From contig CP158972.1 in the NCBI GenBank assembly GCA_040429635.1, positions 715,918 through 779,917 on the forward strand: 64,000 bases of DNA. The letters run 5' to 3'. Origin of the DNA: Tamlana crocina. Its GTDB lineage: Bacteria; Bacteroidota; Bacteroidia; Flavobacteriales; Flavobacteriaceae. Position 1 is the first letter of the stretch. Every line of letters starts with the position of its first letter. The translations under genes were made by a program, and so were the position numbers. A model generated the notes under the pieces. The model did no database searches. It saw only the letters and a list, made by a program, of their open reading frames with translations, and had not been told where the DNA came from. Below, piece by piece: positions 7,899 through 17,370 of this stretch.

Positions 7899-8477
7899 AT
7901 GAAAGAAGACAGAATACTTTTTGAATGTGTTAAAAAGGACAACCAGCGTGCTTTGGAACAGTTATTTCAAAAGTATTATTTTAACTTGTGTCTGTATGCT
8001 AAAAAATATGTGGTGAGTGCAGATTTGGCCGAAGAAGTAGTGGCCGATGTGTTCTTTAAAATTTGGCAAAACAGAAAGACGCTCCAAATCAATACGTCGT
8101 TAAAATCATATTTGTTTGTGGCGACTAAAAACCTGTCCATCAATGTTGTCAATAAAGCAAAAAGCGATTATTTAAAACAGGAGATTCCAGAAATTAGTGC
8201 CGATTTTTCACATCTTAATACCGATGAATCTTTACACTATAATGAGGTTAAAATACAAATAGACCAGATTATAGAAGAACTCCCGCCGCAACGAAAAATC
8301 ATTTTTAAGCTTAATAGAATAGACGGACTTAAATACAAAGAAATAGCCGAAAAGTTAGGTATTTCGGTTAGTACTGTGCAAAAGCAAATGATTGAAGCCA
8401 TAAAACATGTTTCCCAATACGAATCGCAATTTATAACGTTTGTTATTTCTTTTTGTTTGAGTTTTATTGACATTTAG
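7899..8477 (+). CDS. ECF RNA polymerase sigma factor (Bacteroidota Sus-type)
   Basis: A 192-aa sigma-70-like factor with region 2 (about residues 20-85: ALEQLFQKYYFNLCLYA, LAEEVVADVFFKIWQNR) and region 4 (about 120-172: LPPQRKIIFKLNRIDGLKYKEIAEKLGIS, the helix-turn-helix). The C-terminus adds a hydrophobic tail, QFITFVISFCLSFIDI, seen in some Bacteroidota ECF factors and possibly membrane-associating. It is followed 75 bp later by a FecR-type anti-sigma gene and then an STN-domain SusC. By family knowledge this forms a surface-signalling cascade in which substrate binding by SusC releases this factor to transcribe the locus. Confidence 0.9.
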   Translation: MKEDRILFECVKKDNQRALEQLFQKYYFNLCLYAKKYVVSADLAEEVVADVFFKIWQNRKTLQINTSLKSYLFVATKNLSINVVNKAKSDYLKQEIPEISADFSHLNTDESLHYNEVKIQIDQIIEELPPQRKIIFKLNRIDGLKYKEIAEKLGISVSTVQKQMIEAIKHVSQYESQFITFVISFCLSFIDI

Positions 8478-8552
8478 ATAACGATTTGTTAACAAGTTTC
8501 AATGGTAGATTAAACGCCTCATACTGGTCTTAATAGTAAAAGATCAGATAAT

Positions 8553-9521
8553 ATGAACGATGAAGTTTTTTACGAAATCGCTATAAAGAATTTAACAAAT
8601 GAATCTTCTGAAGAAGAGAGGGCGCAGTTAAAACGATACCTTTTACTTCCCGAATATCAAGCCAAGTATGATGAACTTGCCGATGTGCTTAAAAATCACC
8701 CTGCCGAAGCTTTTCAAGAATTCAACCTTAATCGCGGGCTTAAAAAACTACGTTATAAAATAAAGCAGGCCGAGAGCGATAATTTCTTTTCAAATAGAAA
8801 AATAATGGCCATTGCTGCGTCTTTGGTAGTTCTGTTGGGACTGGGGATACTTTTTAACAATGATTTTTTTGTGCCAAAACCAGTTAACTATGTTTCTGTG
8901 ACCAGTATGGCAGGCCAACGTACAGAAATCCTTCTACCCGATAGCTCAATCGTGTATTTAAATTCTGGAGCTACTATCCGTTACCCTGAAAAATTTCTAA
9001 GCAACCAGAGAGATGTAGAATTGAAGGGCGAAGCCTTTTTTAAAGTAAAACGAAACGTTGATAAACCTTTTACGGTTATTTCGGGGAATTTTAAAACTAC
9101 CGTTTTGGGAACTTCATTCAGTGTGAGCAATAATGACGAGAACGACTTTCAAGTGGTCGTAAAAACCGGAAAGGTTAAGGTTGAAAACAATATCACCAAA
9201 AAACAATTCATACTTATAAAAAACACCCAAGTCGCTTTTAATGCTGAGGATGGGGAACTGGAAAAATCTACTGTAAATTCCGAATACGTAACCGATTGGC
9301 ATAAAAACTTGCTGCGTTTCGATGCGATTACCGCCAAAGAAGCTTTTAGCAAAATTGAAAAGTGGTACAATGTTAAAATTTATTGTGAAGCTGATTCCAT
9401 TTTAAATAGAAAAATACGGGCAGCCTACAGTGATGAACCTCTTGAAAAAGTATTTAAAAGTTTGGAATTCATGATAGGCTTAAAGTACGAAATTGAAAAC
9501 GATACGATAATAATAAAATAA
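8553..9521 (+). CDS. FecR-type anti-sigma factor
   Basis: A 322-aa inner-membrane protein. It has a cytoplasmic N-terminus (residues 1-80) expected to bind the sigma factor, one transmembrane helix (about 84-102: IMAIAASLVVLLGLGILF), and a periplasmic FecR domain. That domain contains TSMAGQRTEILLPDSSIVYLNSG, GEAFFKVKR, PFTVISG and TTVLGTSFSV, followed by a DUF4974-type C-terminal domain (about 245-322). It should receive a signal from the STN domain of the adjacent SusC through the periplasm. It lies 75 bp after the sigma gene and 114 bp before susC. Confidence 0.92.
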   Translation: MNDEVFYEIAIKNLTNESSEEERAQLKRYLLLPEYQAKYDELADVLKNHPAEAFQEFNLNRGLKKLRYKIKQAESDNFFSNRKIMAIAASLVVLLGLGILFNNDFFVPKPVNYVSVTSMAGQRTEILLPDSSIVYLNSGATIRYPEKFLSNQRDVELKGEAFFKVKRNVDKPFTVISGNFKTTVLGTSFSVSNNDENDFQVVVKTGKVKVENNITKKQFILIKNTQVAFNAEDGELEKSTVNSEYVTDWHKNLLRFDAITAKEAFSKIEKWYNVKIYCEADSILNRKIRAAYSDEPLEKVFKSLEFMIGLKYEIENDTIIIK

Positions 9522-9568
9522 GTTATAAGAATAAAAACGCAATCGAAAACAATAAAAAAAACTGGAAC

Positions 9569-9607
9569 TGCGTCACCAGCTCCAGCTTCTCAGAATTTTT
9601 TAAAATC
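9569..9607 (+). terminator. possible attenuating hairpin between fecR and susC
   Basis: CTGGAACTG and CAGCTCCAG can pair (8 bp with one mismatch), and a T-rich stretch (AATTTTTT) follows about 9 bases later. The distance to the T-run makes it a weak terminator candidate; it could separate regulator and transporter transcripts. Confidence 0.3.
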
Positions 9608-9635
9608 CTATTTACTAAAAAAGTAACACTAAATT

Positions 9636-12600
9636 ATGAAATTAAATTTATACCAAAAAAGGAAATTTTTTTCCGACAAGGTTTTGATGGTATTTATCGC
9701 TACCATTACACTTTTTGGGCTATCTACCCAATGTGTTTCAGCACAAAACAATCTTGAAAAAACCACAACCCTTAAAGTAAAAAATGTAACTCTAAATCAG
9801 TTATTCAATCAATTAGAGAAAAACACACCGTATCGGTTTAGTTATTCAGACGATATACTAAATAACAAAAAGGTATTCACCTATAATTTCACCAACGAGA
9901 AATTACAAACCATTTTAGACCAAATTAGTAAAGATGCTGAATTAAACTACTTGGTAAGCGGTTCTACCATTACGCTAAGCGGTTTAAAAAAGGTAAAGGT
10001 TTACGGTCAAGTTAAAGACGAGCAAGGCATGCCTTTAGTTGGGGTAAATGTTATTTTGAAAGGTACCAAGGTTGGAGTGCTTACCGATTTTGACGGGAAC
10101 TATAACCTGCAGGCACCTGAAAATAGTACTCTTCTGTTTTCTTTTATGGGAATGAACAGTGTTGAAACTTCAATCAGAAATGGGGGGCTGTTCAATATCA
10201 CCATGCAAGAGGATGTGGTCGCCATGGATGAAGTTGTGGTAACGGCATTGAATATTACTCGTGAGGAAAAATCTTTGGGATATTCTGTGGCCAAAATTGA
10301 AAGCGACGAAATAACCAAAACCGTTTCGGGAAACTGGCTGAACAGTTTAGGCGGTAAAGTTGCGGGGTTGACGTTTACTTCGGCAAATTCAGGACCCAGT
10401 AGCTCCATCCGGGTTACTTTGAGAGGAGACCAATCGTTAAATTACGGTAATAACGAAGCGCTATTTGTTATTGATGGTGTGCCTGTAAATTCTGGGGCAA
10501 CGGCTACCCGAAGTGTTAGTAATTATGCACAGGCCGATGCACCTGTAGATTACGGTGATGGAATGAGTGATATTAATCCAGATGATATCGAATCGGTTTC
10601 AGTTTTAAAAGGACCAGCGGCTGCGGCCTTGTACGGTTCGCGTGCAGCCAATGGCGCCATTATGATTACCACCAAATCGGGCAAAAAAAATAAAGGTTTG
10701 GGTATTACGGTAAACTCTTCGGTAACTTTCGAGCAGGCTGGTTTTTTTCCGGATTTTCAAACGCAATTTGGTAATGGTTCCGACATGGGCGCTAGTGAAT
10801 ATTCACTTTGGAACCTTACGTCAGAAATGGCTCCGGATGGCGTAGAGCAACCAAGGCACTATTCGCGCTATACATTTGGGGAGGCATTCGATGCAAACAA
10901 AATGCGTTATTTGTACGCCTCTAAAAATTGGGATAATGATACCTACACCAAATTACCATGGGTATATCAAGACGATTGGTACACGGGCTTATTCCAAACC
11001 GGTGTAACAACAAGTAATACGGTTAGTATTAACGGAAATAACGGCAAAGGAACATCAACACGTTTTTCGGTAACCGATTTTAAAAACGAATGGATTTTGC
11101 CTAACACGGGTTTTAATAGAAACACCGTTTCCCTTGCTATAAATACGCCTGTTTCAGATAAGATAAAATTGAACACTAAGGTTAATTATTACAAAAAGAA
11201 AAGTGATAACATGCCGGTTAGTGGTTACGACGAAACCAACCCAATGTACGCTTTGGTTTGGGGATTCAATGTTAATAGTATTCAAGATTGGAAAGACGAA
11301 TATTTTAACGGACGTTACAACTACGCCAATTGGAGTGCCGGTGGCGAAAATGGTATGGGGCTTGTGTTTCCTTCAGCAAACTCCTTTAACCCATATCGTA
11401 CACTTTATGAGGCGTTGAACACGCAAGATAAAAACCGTGTTTTCGGGAGTATTGGTTTAACTTTCGATTTGCTTAAAAACCTAACACTCGATTTGCGTTC
11501 TGGTTTAGATTGGTCTGATGAATATAGAACCCAACGTAAACCTTACTACACAGCGGGTTATCAAAACGGATTTTATCGAGAGCAAACCGTTAGAGTTTTA
11601 GAAAACAACAACGATTTTATGCTGCGCTACAACAACACGTTTAGTAATGGCCGTTTTGGGCTTTCGGCTATGGTTGGTGGCAATAATCGTGTTAACGAAT
11701 ATTACAACAGCAAGATTACATTAAGTGAGTTGGGCGAAGAAGATATTTACCACACTACAAACTTGCCAACGGGAGTAAATCCAGACCCGTATAACTACCG
11801 TAGCGAGAAAGTAGTAAATAGTTTGTATGGTTTGCTATCATTAAGTTGGGACGATGCCTACTTTTTGGATGTTACCGCGCGTAACGATTGGTCCAGTACT
11901 TTATCCAGAGGTAATTGGTCGTATTTTTATCCATCGGTTTCTGCAAGTGTTCTGTTGGATAAAACATTCAACTTTCAAGAAAATGCGCCGTGGGTAGATA
12001 TGTTAAAAGTTCGTGCATCTTGGGCAAATGTAGGTAACGATACGTCGGCGTATTCTCTAGATCAAGTGTATGGTACAACTTCATATCCGGGAGGTTACAC
12101 GTTACCAGGAAATATTCCAGATCCGTTAATTCAACCAGAAAATGTAGAAAGCTGGGAGGCTGGAATTGAAGCCAAGCTGTTTAAAAACAGACTATCTTTT
12201 GATGTTACGGCTTATCATTCTTCAACCACAAACCAAATAGTTTCTGTTGATGTGGATCAGATTACCGGTGCAACGGGGATGACCATTAATGCCGGTGAAA
12301 TTTCCAATAAAGGATTAGAAGTTTCTGCGAATTTTGTGCCTGTAAGAACCAAAGATTTTAAATGGGATTTTGATGTCACATGGTCTAAAAACATTAATAA
12401 GTTAGTGAGCTTACAGGATGGTTGGGACCCTACGGTACCACTACAAACCGATATGGGAACTACTATTGGAAGCAGAACTTATGTGTATTCTTATGTAGGT
12501 GAAGAGATGCACGTTATTTACGGTCGTGGGTTTCAAAGAGCACCGGAAGGCGCTACTTACATTGATGAAAATGGTGAAGAGCAAGATGCTTCGGGCATGC

Positions 12601-13223
12601 ACATTGTAAATTCTGAAGGCTATCCGGTATTGGATAATTCACCAGAAACAAGAATTGGTAACGTAAACCCAGATTGGCGAGCAGGAATGGTGCAACGTTT
12701 TAAGTATAAAAACTTAATGCTTTCGGCAACTTTTGCAGGACAATTGGGCGGAAATGCATTTTCGGTAACCAACTTTGCTTTGTCTTACCAAGGTAAACTT
12801 AATAACTCAGTTGAAGGGCGCTACGATGGCATAGTGCACCCTGGTGTTAATGCCGTTGAAAACACAGATGGTTCTATCACTTACACCAAAAACAACACGG
12901 TAACCAACAGTATTCAAACCTATTACAACACCTACGTTTGGAACCGTAACAATACCGAAATGAACACCTTCGATACTTCTTATTTAAAACTAAGAGAATT
13001 ACGTTTAGATTATCAATTACCGGCAAAATTAATAAGCAAAATCGGGGCATTTAAAGATGTAAGTTTTGGGGCCTACGCTACCAATGTATTCAGTATTACA
13101 GATTTTCCGCAGTACGATCCGGATACGGGTATGCTAAACGGCTCTAACATTTACAAAGGTATCGAGTCGATGACTTTCCCAATGACAAGAACTTACGGAT
13201 TAAACGTTAAACTTTCATTCTAA
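9636..13223 (+). CDS. SusC/RagA-type TonB-dependent transporter with STN domain
   Basis: A 1195-aa outer-membrane transporter. In order: signal peptide (residues 1-37, CVSAQ), STN signalling domain (about 45-112), carboxypeptidase-regulatory-like domain (about 122-200, VYGQVKDEQGMPLVGVNV and TDFDGNYNL), TonB-plug region (about 205-345 with DEVVVTALN and LKGPAAAALYGSRAANGAI), and a beta-barrel up to the terminal aromatic residue (NVKLSF). The STN domain, together with the upstream sigma/FecR pair, indicates substrate-induced autoregulation. Its SusD partner starts 10 bp downstream. The downstream enzymes suggest the cargo carries phosphoesters; this is inference. Confidence 0.95.
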   Translation: MKLNLYQKRKFFSDKVLMVFIATITLFGLSTQCVSAQNNLEKTTTLKVKNVTLNQLFNQLEKNTPYRFSYSDDILNNKKVFTYNFTNEKLQTILDQISKDAELNYLVSGSTITLSGLKKVKVYGQVKDEQGMPLVGVNVILKGTKVGVLTDFDGNYNLQAPENSTLLFSFMGMNSVETSIRNGGLFNITMQEDVVAMDEVVVTALNITREEKSLGYSVAKIESDEITKTVSGNWLNSLGGKVAGLTFTSANSGPSSSIRVTLRGDQSLNYGNNEALFVIDGVPVNSGATATRSVSNYAQADAPVDYGDGMSDINPDDIESVSVLKGPAAAALYGSRAANGAIMITTKSGKKNKGLGITVNSSVTFEQAGFFPDFQTQFGNGSDMGASEYSLWNLTSEMAPDGVEQPRHYSRYTFGEAFDANKMRYLYASKNWDNDTYTKLPWVYQDDWYTGLFQTGVTTSNTVSINGNNGKGTSTRFSVTDFKNEWILPNTGFNRNTVSLAINTPVSDKIKLNTKVNYYKKKSDNMPVSGYDETNPMYALVWGFNVNSIQDWKDEYFNGRYNYANWSAGGENGMGLVFPSANSFNPYRTLYEALNTQDKNRVFGSIGLTFDLLKNLTLDLRSGLDWSDEYRTQRKPYYTAGYQNGFYREQTVRVLENNNDFMLRYNNTFSNGRFGLSAMVGGNNRVNEYYNSKITLSELGEEDIYHTTNLPTGVNPDPYNYRSEKVVNSLYGLLSLSWDDAYFLDVTARNDWSSTLSRGNWSYFYPSVSASVLLDKTFNFQENAPWVDMLKVRASWANVGNDTSAYSLDQVYGTTSYPGGYTLPGNIPDPLIQPENVESWEAGIEAKLFKNRLSFDVTAYHSSTTNQIVSVDVDQITGATGMTINAGEISNKGLEVSANFVPVRTKDFKWDFDVTWSKNINKLVSLQDGWDPTVPLQTDMGTTIGSRTYVYSYVGEEMHVIYGRGFQRAPEGATYIDENGEEQDASGMHIVNSEGYPVLDNSPETRIGNVNPDWRAGMVQRFKYKNLMLSATFAGQLGGNAFSVTNFALSYQGKLNNSVEGRYDGIVHPGVNAVENTDGSITYTKNNTVTNSIQTYYNTYVWNRNNTEMNTFDTSYLKLRELRLDYQLPAKLISKIGAFKDVSFGAYATNVFSITDFPQYDPDTGMLNGSNIYKGIESMTFPMTRTYGLNVKLSF

Positions 13224-13233
13224 AAACACTGTT

Positions 13234-14802
13234 ATGACTTATTTAAGAAAACTATTAACCATCGGGTTAGTAAGCTTATTGTTTGCTTGTACTTCCGATT
13301 TTGAAGATATAAATACAAACCCAAACCGAACCAATGTTGGCGATATTAAGGCCAGCGGTTTGTTCGAACCATTGTTGTACAACGGTATTAACGCTTGGCA
13401 AAACTATACTTGGTTTTGGAACAACGAATTAATTCAGTTTACGGCATTTACGGGTGGTGGCACACGCCAAGAACATCGCTATTTTATTGGCGATCAAAAC
13501 TGGCAAAGCGTATGGAATACTTATGCTCGCTACACAAACAATGCGCTGCACATGTACGATTTAAGTGTAGCACAAAACGACCAATCATTGCAAGCGGTAG
13601 CCTTAACTTTAAAGGTGCTTTACATGTCTAACTTGACCGATATGTTTGGTGATGTACCATATTCTGAGGCCTTTCAAGCACGCGAAGGTGGTACAACAGA
13701 GCCAAAGTTCGATTCTCAAAAGGAAGTTTACGAGCAAATGTTTGCCGATTTAGAAACGGCAAACAGTCTATATGCGGAAAACCCCGTGTTCATAAAACCC
13801 GCTTTAGATGGTATGTATGGCGGTAATATCCAACAGTGGAGAAAATTTAATAATGCTTTGTACCTACGTTTGTTGTGCCGTGTTAGTGGTCGTGACGAAA
13901 TGAATACAGCAGCTAAAATGACAATGATGTTAAACAACCCAAGTAAATATCCATTATTCGAATCGAATGAAGATAATGCTACGGTTCAATTCTCTGGTTC
14001 CGATCCTTACCGCAGTCAGTTTGCAAATACCAACGAAAACGGATTTACAAGTTCTGGTAGAAAATTGACCGAGCAGCTAATTAAAATGACGGTTATTGCC
14101 GATGATTTTGGAAATCAAACCTATGAAGATCCCCGTTTGGCTATCTACGGAAAGAAAAACCCAAACTATTTGGTAAATGGTGTAAATGCTTGGAAAGGAA
14201 CCATTGCAGGTTGCACCGAAACTGAGCAAAGCGCTGCAGATGCTGGAACATCGTGGTTAAACGCTGCTGTTTTTTGTAGAGCCGAAATGCCAGCAAGTTA
14301 TATGGATTATGCCGAGGTTCAATTCATTTTAGCCGAAGCTGCTTTAAAAGGTAGTATTGCTGGTGGCGAATTGGCAGCAAAACAATACTACGAAAATGCT
14401 GTAACCGCTTCCATTGAAAAATGGGCAGAATTGGGGCAGTATAGTGAAACGCCAGTGGAAATTTCAGCAGAAAATATTGAAGCATTTTTAGCTTCAGATT
14501 TGGCATCTTGGGATAACGCTGCAAATAAGGCAGAACTTATTGCAAATCAAAAATTCTTAAGTCTATTCTGGATTGGTATGGAAGCTTATCACGAATACCG
14601 ACGTACGGGATATCCAGAGTTAACCATTGGTCGTGGTACGGTGTTCAACGATTATGTATTGCCAACGCGTTTTGCTTACCCCAATACAACAATGGCAACA
14701 AACAACGCCAATGCACAAGAGGCATTGGTACGAATGGGTGGTGAAAACAATATGAAAACTCCTGTTTGGTGGAGTAAACAAGCTATTGAAAGCGGAAACT
14801 AA
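13234..14802 (+). CDS. SusD/RagB-type substrate-binding lipoprotein
   Basis: A 522-aa surface lipoprotein with signal peptide and lipobox LLFAC (Cys19 or thereabouts). It has a helical TPR-like SusD core, e.g. ALTLKVLYMSNLTDMFGDVPYSEAF, WRKFNNALYLRLLCRVSGRD, and a C-terminal FLSLFWIGMEAYHEYRRTGYPEL. This resembles the SusD_2-like subgroup more than classical starch SusD. It should cap the preceding SusC barrel and bind the nutrient at the cell surface. The two genes are 10 bp apart; a BACON lipoprotein follows within about 30 bp, so all are in one operon. Confidence 0.92.
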   Translation: MTYLRKLLTIGLVSLLFACTSDFEDINTNPNRTNVGDIKASGLFEPLLYNGINAWQNYTWFWNNELIQFTAFTGGGTRQEHRYFIGDQNWQSVWNTYARYTNNALHMYDLSVAQNDQSLQAVALTLKVLYMSNLTDMFGDVPYSEAFQAREGGTTEPKFDSQKEVYEQMFADLETANSLYAENPVFIKPALDGMYGGNIQQWRKFNNALYLRLLCRVSGRDEMNTAAKMTMMLNNPSKYPLFESNEDNATVQFSGSDPYRSQFANTNENGFTSSGRKLTEQLIKMTVIADDFGNQTYEDPRLAIYGKKNPNYLVNGVNAWKGTIAGCTETEQSAADAGTSWLNAAVFCRAEMPASYMDYAEVQFILAEAALKGSIAGGELAAKQYYENAVTASIEKWAELGQYSETPVEISAENIEAFLASDLASWDNAANKAELIANQKFLSLFWIGMEAYHEYRRTGYPELTIGRGTVFNDYVLPTRFAYPNTTMATNNANAQEALVRMGGENNMKTPVWWSKQAIESGN

Positions 14803-14829
14803 AAAACAATAAAAAAAACATTGAAAATA

Positions 14830-16053
14830 ATGAATACACTAAATAAAATTCATACAAACAAAATATCGAGGTTGTTTGCATTAATAGCGCTGTTATTGGT
14901 GTCAGTTTCATGTAATGATGACGAGGAAACCATGGGTGATCCATATTTCACAATTGAAGAAAACCCAACCGGATTGTCGGTAGATATCAACGGAATTACC
15001 CAAAGCTATGTGGTACGTTCCAATCAGTCATGGGAAGTCGTAGCACAAAGCGAAGGTGAGTGGGTAAAAGCGTTTCCGAATAAAGGTGACGACGATGGCA
15101 TCTTTAAATTTATTGTTGAAGAAAACAATACGTTTGATGCTCGAGTTATGAACTTTGCATTCTTGGTAAATGGCAAAGAACAGCCCGCTTTGTTTCGAGT
15201 AGAGCAAGAGGCCAACGTACCATTTATTACGGTGCAAAACGCCGAAGAAGGTGTTAGTGTTGCTTCTGCTGGTGGCAACTTTCAAATTAATTTAAGCACC
15301 AACGTTGAGTGGACTTTCCAAATCACCAATGGCGATTGGATTCAAGACATTGAAACCACCGAAACATCAATAAAACTTTCCGCAGAAAAAAATAAAGGCA
15401 CAGAGCGTTCGGCGACTTTAACCGTGAGTTCTGCAAATCATCCGGCTTTAAGCAAAAGTGTTACCATTACACAATTGGATGGAAGTATTGTTTTGGAAGA
15501 ACATTTCGATTGGTTAACCTACGGAAGCACGATTTTTTACACCACATCTGGCGAAAAGCGTATGGATTCTTGGACGCAAGACGAAATGGATAGAGGCTGG
15601 ACAAGCACACCAAATACAAGTTCAAACAATCAGCAAGTGGTGTATGCCAGAACAGGCTTTGTAAAACTAGGAAAAACGGGTTACGGTGGAGATTTGGTTT
15701 CTCCAAAATTTTTAATTCTAGACGAAGAAACCAATGTTAAGGTTACGTTTAAGGCGGTGCCTTACCAAACCAAAGGCGGTACACAAGACGATAATACTTT
15801 AAATGTTGGGGTTATTGGCCCTGGAACGACAAGTGTAGACGCGTTTACCATTAGCAATTGGCCAGATTACGATGCCGATCCTGATTGTACAGCCATTTGG
15901 GAAGATGCTTCGGCAACTTACACCTTTACAATTACTGGTGCTACTGCCGAAACCCAATTACAATTACTTGGAGGTGATTTTGAACTTAAAGGTGTGGGTA
16001 AAGGTAAAAACCGCATTTTCTTAGATGATATTAAAGTTGAAATTATACCTTAA
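14830..16053 (+). CDS. BACON-domain surface lipoprotein
   Basis: A 407-aa lipoprotein with signal peptide and lipobox LVSVSC. Two BACON-like beta-sandwich modules follow (about residues 38-125 and 130-215), with the typical W-x-(V/I) and GNFQINLSTNVEWTF pattern and TERSATLTVSS. A C-terminal jelly-roll-like domain (about 220-407) ends LKGVGKGKNRIFLDDIKVEI. In Sus-type loci, proteins at this position act as accessory surface binding proteins (SusE/F position). I chose ATG 14830; a TTG three codons earlier also opens the frame. Ligand unknown. Confidence 0.8.
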   Translation: MNTLNKIHTNKISRLFALIALLLVSVSCNDDEETMGDPYFTIEENPTGLSVDINGITQSYVVRSNQSWEVVAQSEGEWVKAFPNKGDDDGIFKFIVEENNTFDARVMNFAFLVNGKEQPALFRVEQEANVPFITVQNAEEGVSVASAGGNFQINLSTNVEWTFQITNGDWIQDIETTETSIKLSAEKNKGTERSATLTVSSANHPALSKSVTITQLDGSIVLEEHFDWLTYGSTIFYTTSGEKRMDSWTQDEMDRGWTSTPNTSSNNQQVVYARTGFVKLGKTGYGGDLVSPKFLILDEETNVKVTFKAVPYQTKGGTQDDNTLNVGVIGPGTTSVDAFTISNWPDYDADPDCTAIWEDASATYTFTITGATAETQLQLLGGDFELKGVGKGKNRIFLDDIKVEIIP

Positions 16054-16065
16054 AAGACAGTTGAT

Positions 16066-17352
16066 ATGTTAAAAAAAAATAATTTTAGCCCATCAATATA
16101 TGTTACTGCAAATGTTAGAATCTATTCTTTTTTGTTAATAGTTTGTGTTTTTTTATCAAACTGCACCAGTGATTCTACAATTGAAGACGATAAAAATATT
16201 TTAGAACAAAAACCTATTGGTTATTCTGCCGTTGCTACGGGTATTAGTGTTAACTATAGTGATGTAAGTAGTTATGTAAATAGTGGTTTTACTTTTCTTA
16301 ATCCTACACAAATAAATAAAAATAGAGAGGCCATAGGAGGAAGTTCGTATACTGAAGTTTATGGTTTTAACGTGCCGGAAGAAAATAGGGCAAGGGGCAT
16401 ACGATGGAACAGTGGTGATGAAACCACAAACGAATGGAGACCACAAGGAATAACGGGTTTTAAAAAAAATGGAGTTAGATATCTTTTAATTACTTGGTAT
16501 GGGCGAGAAGGTTCAGACCATAAAGGTTCGCGTATAACTTTGCTTGATATCAGTCCGAGTTCAAGTACATATCTTAAATACAGGCATATACTTTTAGTGC
16601 ATTCTTCAGTTCCTTCTACTGTTAGTGGTTACACGCAATACAATACTTACGCACCTTTAGATATTCATGCAGGAGGTGTAGCTTATTATAATGATAAAGT
16701 ATATATAGCAAGCACAAATTTGGGTATGAGGGTATTTGATTTAAACAAGATTATAGAAGTGTCAACTGGAGCAGGCGCAAGTACAAAATGTGGTAAGGAT
16801 TCTAGCGGAAACTTATATGCCTTTAACTACAGGTATATTTTGCCTCAAATAGAATATTATGATATTAATGGGGGTGCTAATCCGTTTTCAACAGTTCAAA
16901 TTAATGATGAAGGCACTGAACTTTGGACGGCTCAATATTCTTCTGGTAGCTCGAGCGCTAGTGTCGTTCCAAAGGTTTATGGTTTTCCAATAGATTCTGG
17001 CGGAACAGTTCTTAATTCTGGTATTGAGGAAATAATTCCTAAAAATTCGCTTTTCGATGACGATCATGCACATGGTATGCAGGGTGTTTTTAGAAAAGGA
17101 AATAGAATATGGTTGTCTTGTTCAGGAGCTCCATCAGAGTCATATGGGTCAAAAGCAAGATTGGCACGATATACAGACGGTGCTTCAAATACAGTACGTT
17201 ATCGTTGGCCATATGGATCGGAATCTTTGTATTATGAAGCAGAATATGATTATCTATGGAGTTTAACAGAATGGGAACCTAATGCAGGAGCAGCCAATGG
17301 CAGTCAAATTAACCGATGCATTTTTGCAGTTCATTTTTACAAATATGAATAG
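16066..17352 (+). CDS. unknown lipoprotein, probably beta-propeller-like
   Basis: A 428-aa protein with signal peptide and lipobox FLSNC (near residue 33). The mature chain is Gly/Ser/Tyr-rich with repeated strand patterns such as GVAYYNDKVYIASTNLGMRVFDL, ARLARYTDG and IWLSCSG, and an odd DDDHAHGMQG segment. These suggest a six-bladed-type propeller, but no family is recognised. Codon use differs from the neighbours, with many ATA, AGA and AGG codons, hinting at recent acquisition. It is placed between the BACON lipoprotein and the phosphoesterases, 12 and 18 bp from each, so it is transcribed with them; a substrate-binding or lyase-type role is possible. Confidence 0.55.
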   Translation: MLKKNNFSPSIYVTANVRIYSFLLIVCVFLSNCTSDSTIEDDKNILEQKPIGYSAVATGISVNYSDVSSYVNSGFTFLNPTQINKNREAIGGSSYTEVYGFNVPEENRARGIRWNSGDETTNEWRPQGITGFKKNGVRYLLITWYGREGSDHKGSRITLLDISPSSSTYLKYRHILLVHSSVPSTVSGYTQYNTYAPLDIHAGGVAYYNDKVYIASTNLGMRVFDLNKIIEVSTGAGASTKCGKDSSGNLYAFNYRYILPQIEYYDINGGANPFSTVQINDEGTELWTAQYSSGSSSASVVPKVYGFPIDSGGTVLNSGIEEIIPKNSLFDDDHAHGMQGVFRKGNRIWLSCSGAPSESYGSKARLARYTDGASNTVRYRWPYGSESLYYEAEYDYLWSLTEWEPNAGAANGSQINRCIFAVHFYKYE

Positions 17353-17370
17353 GTTTAAAAAAAATAAATA

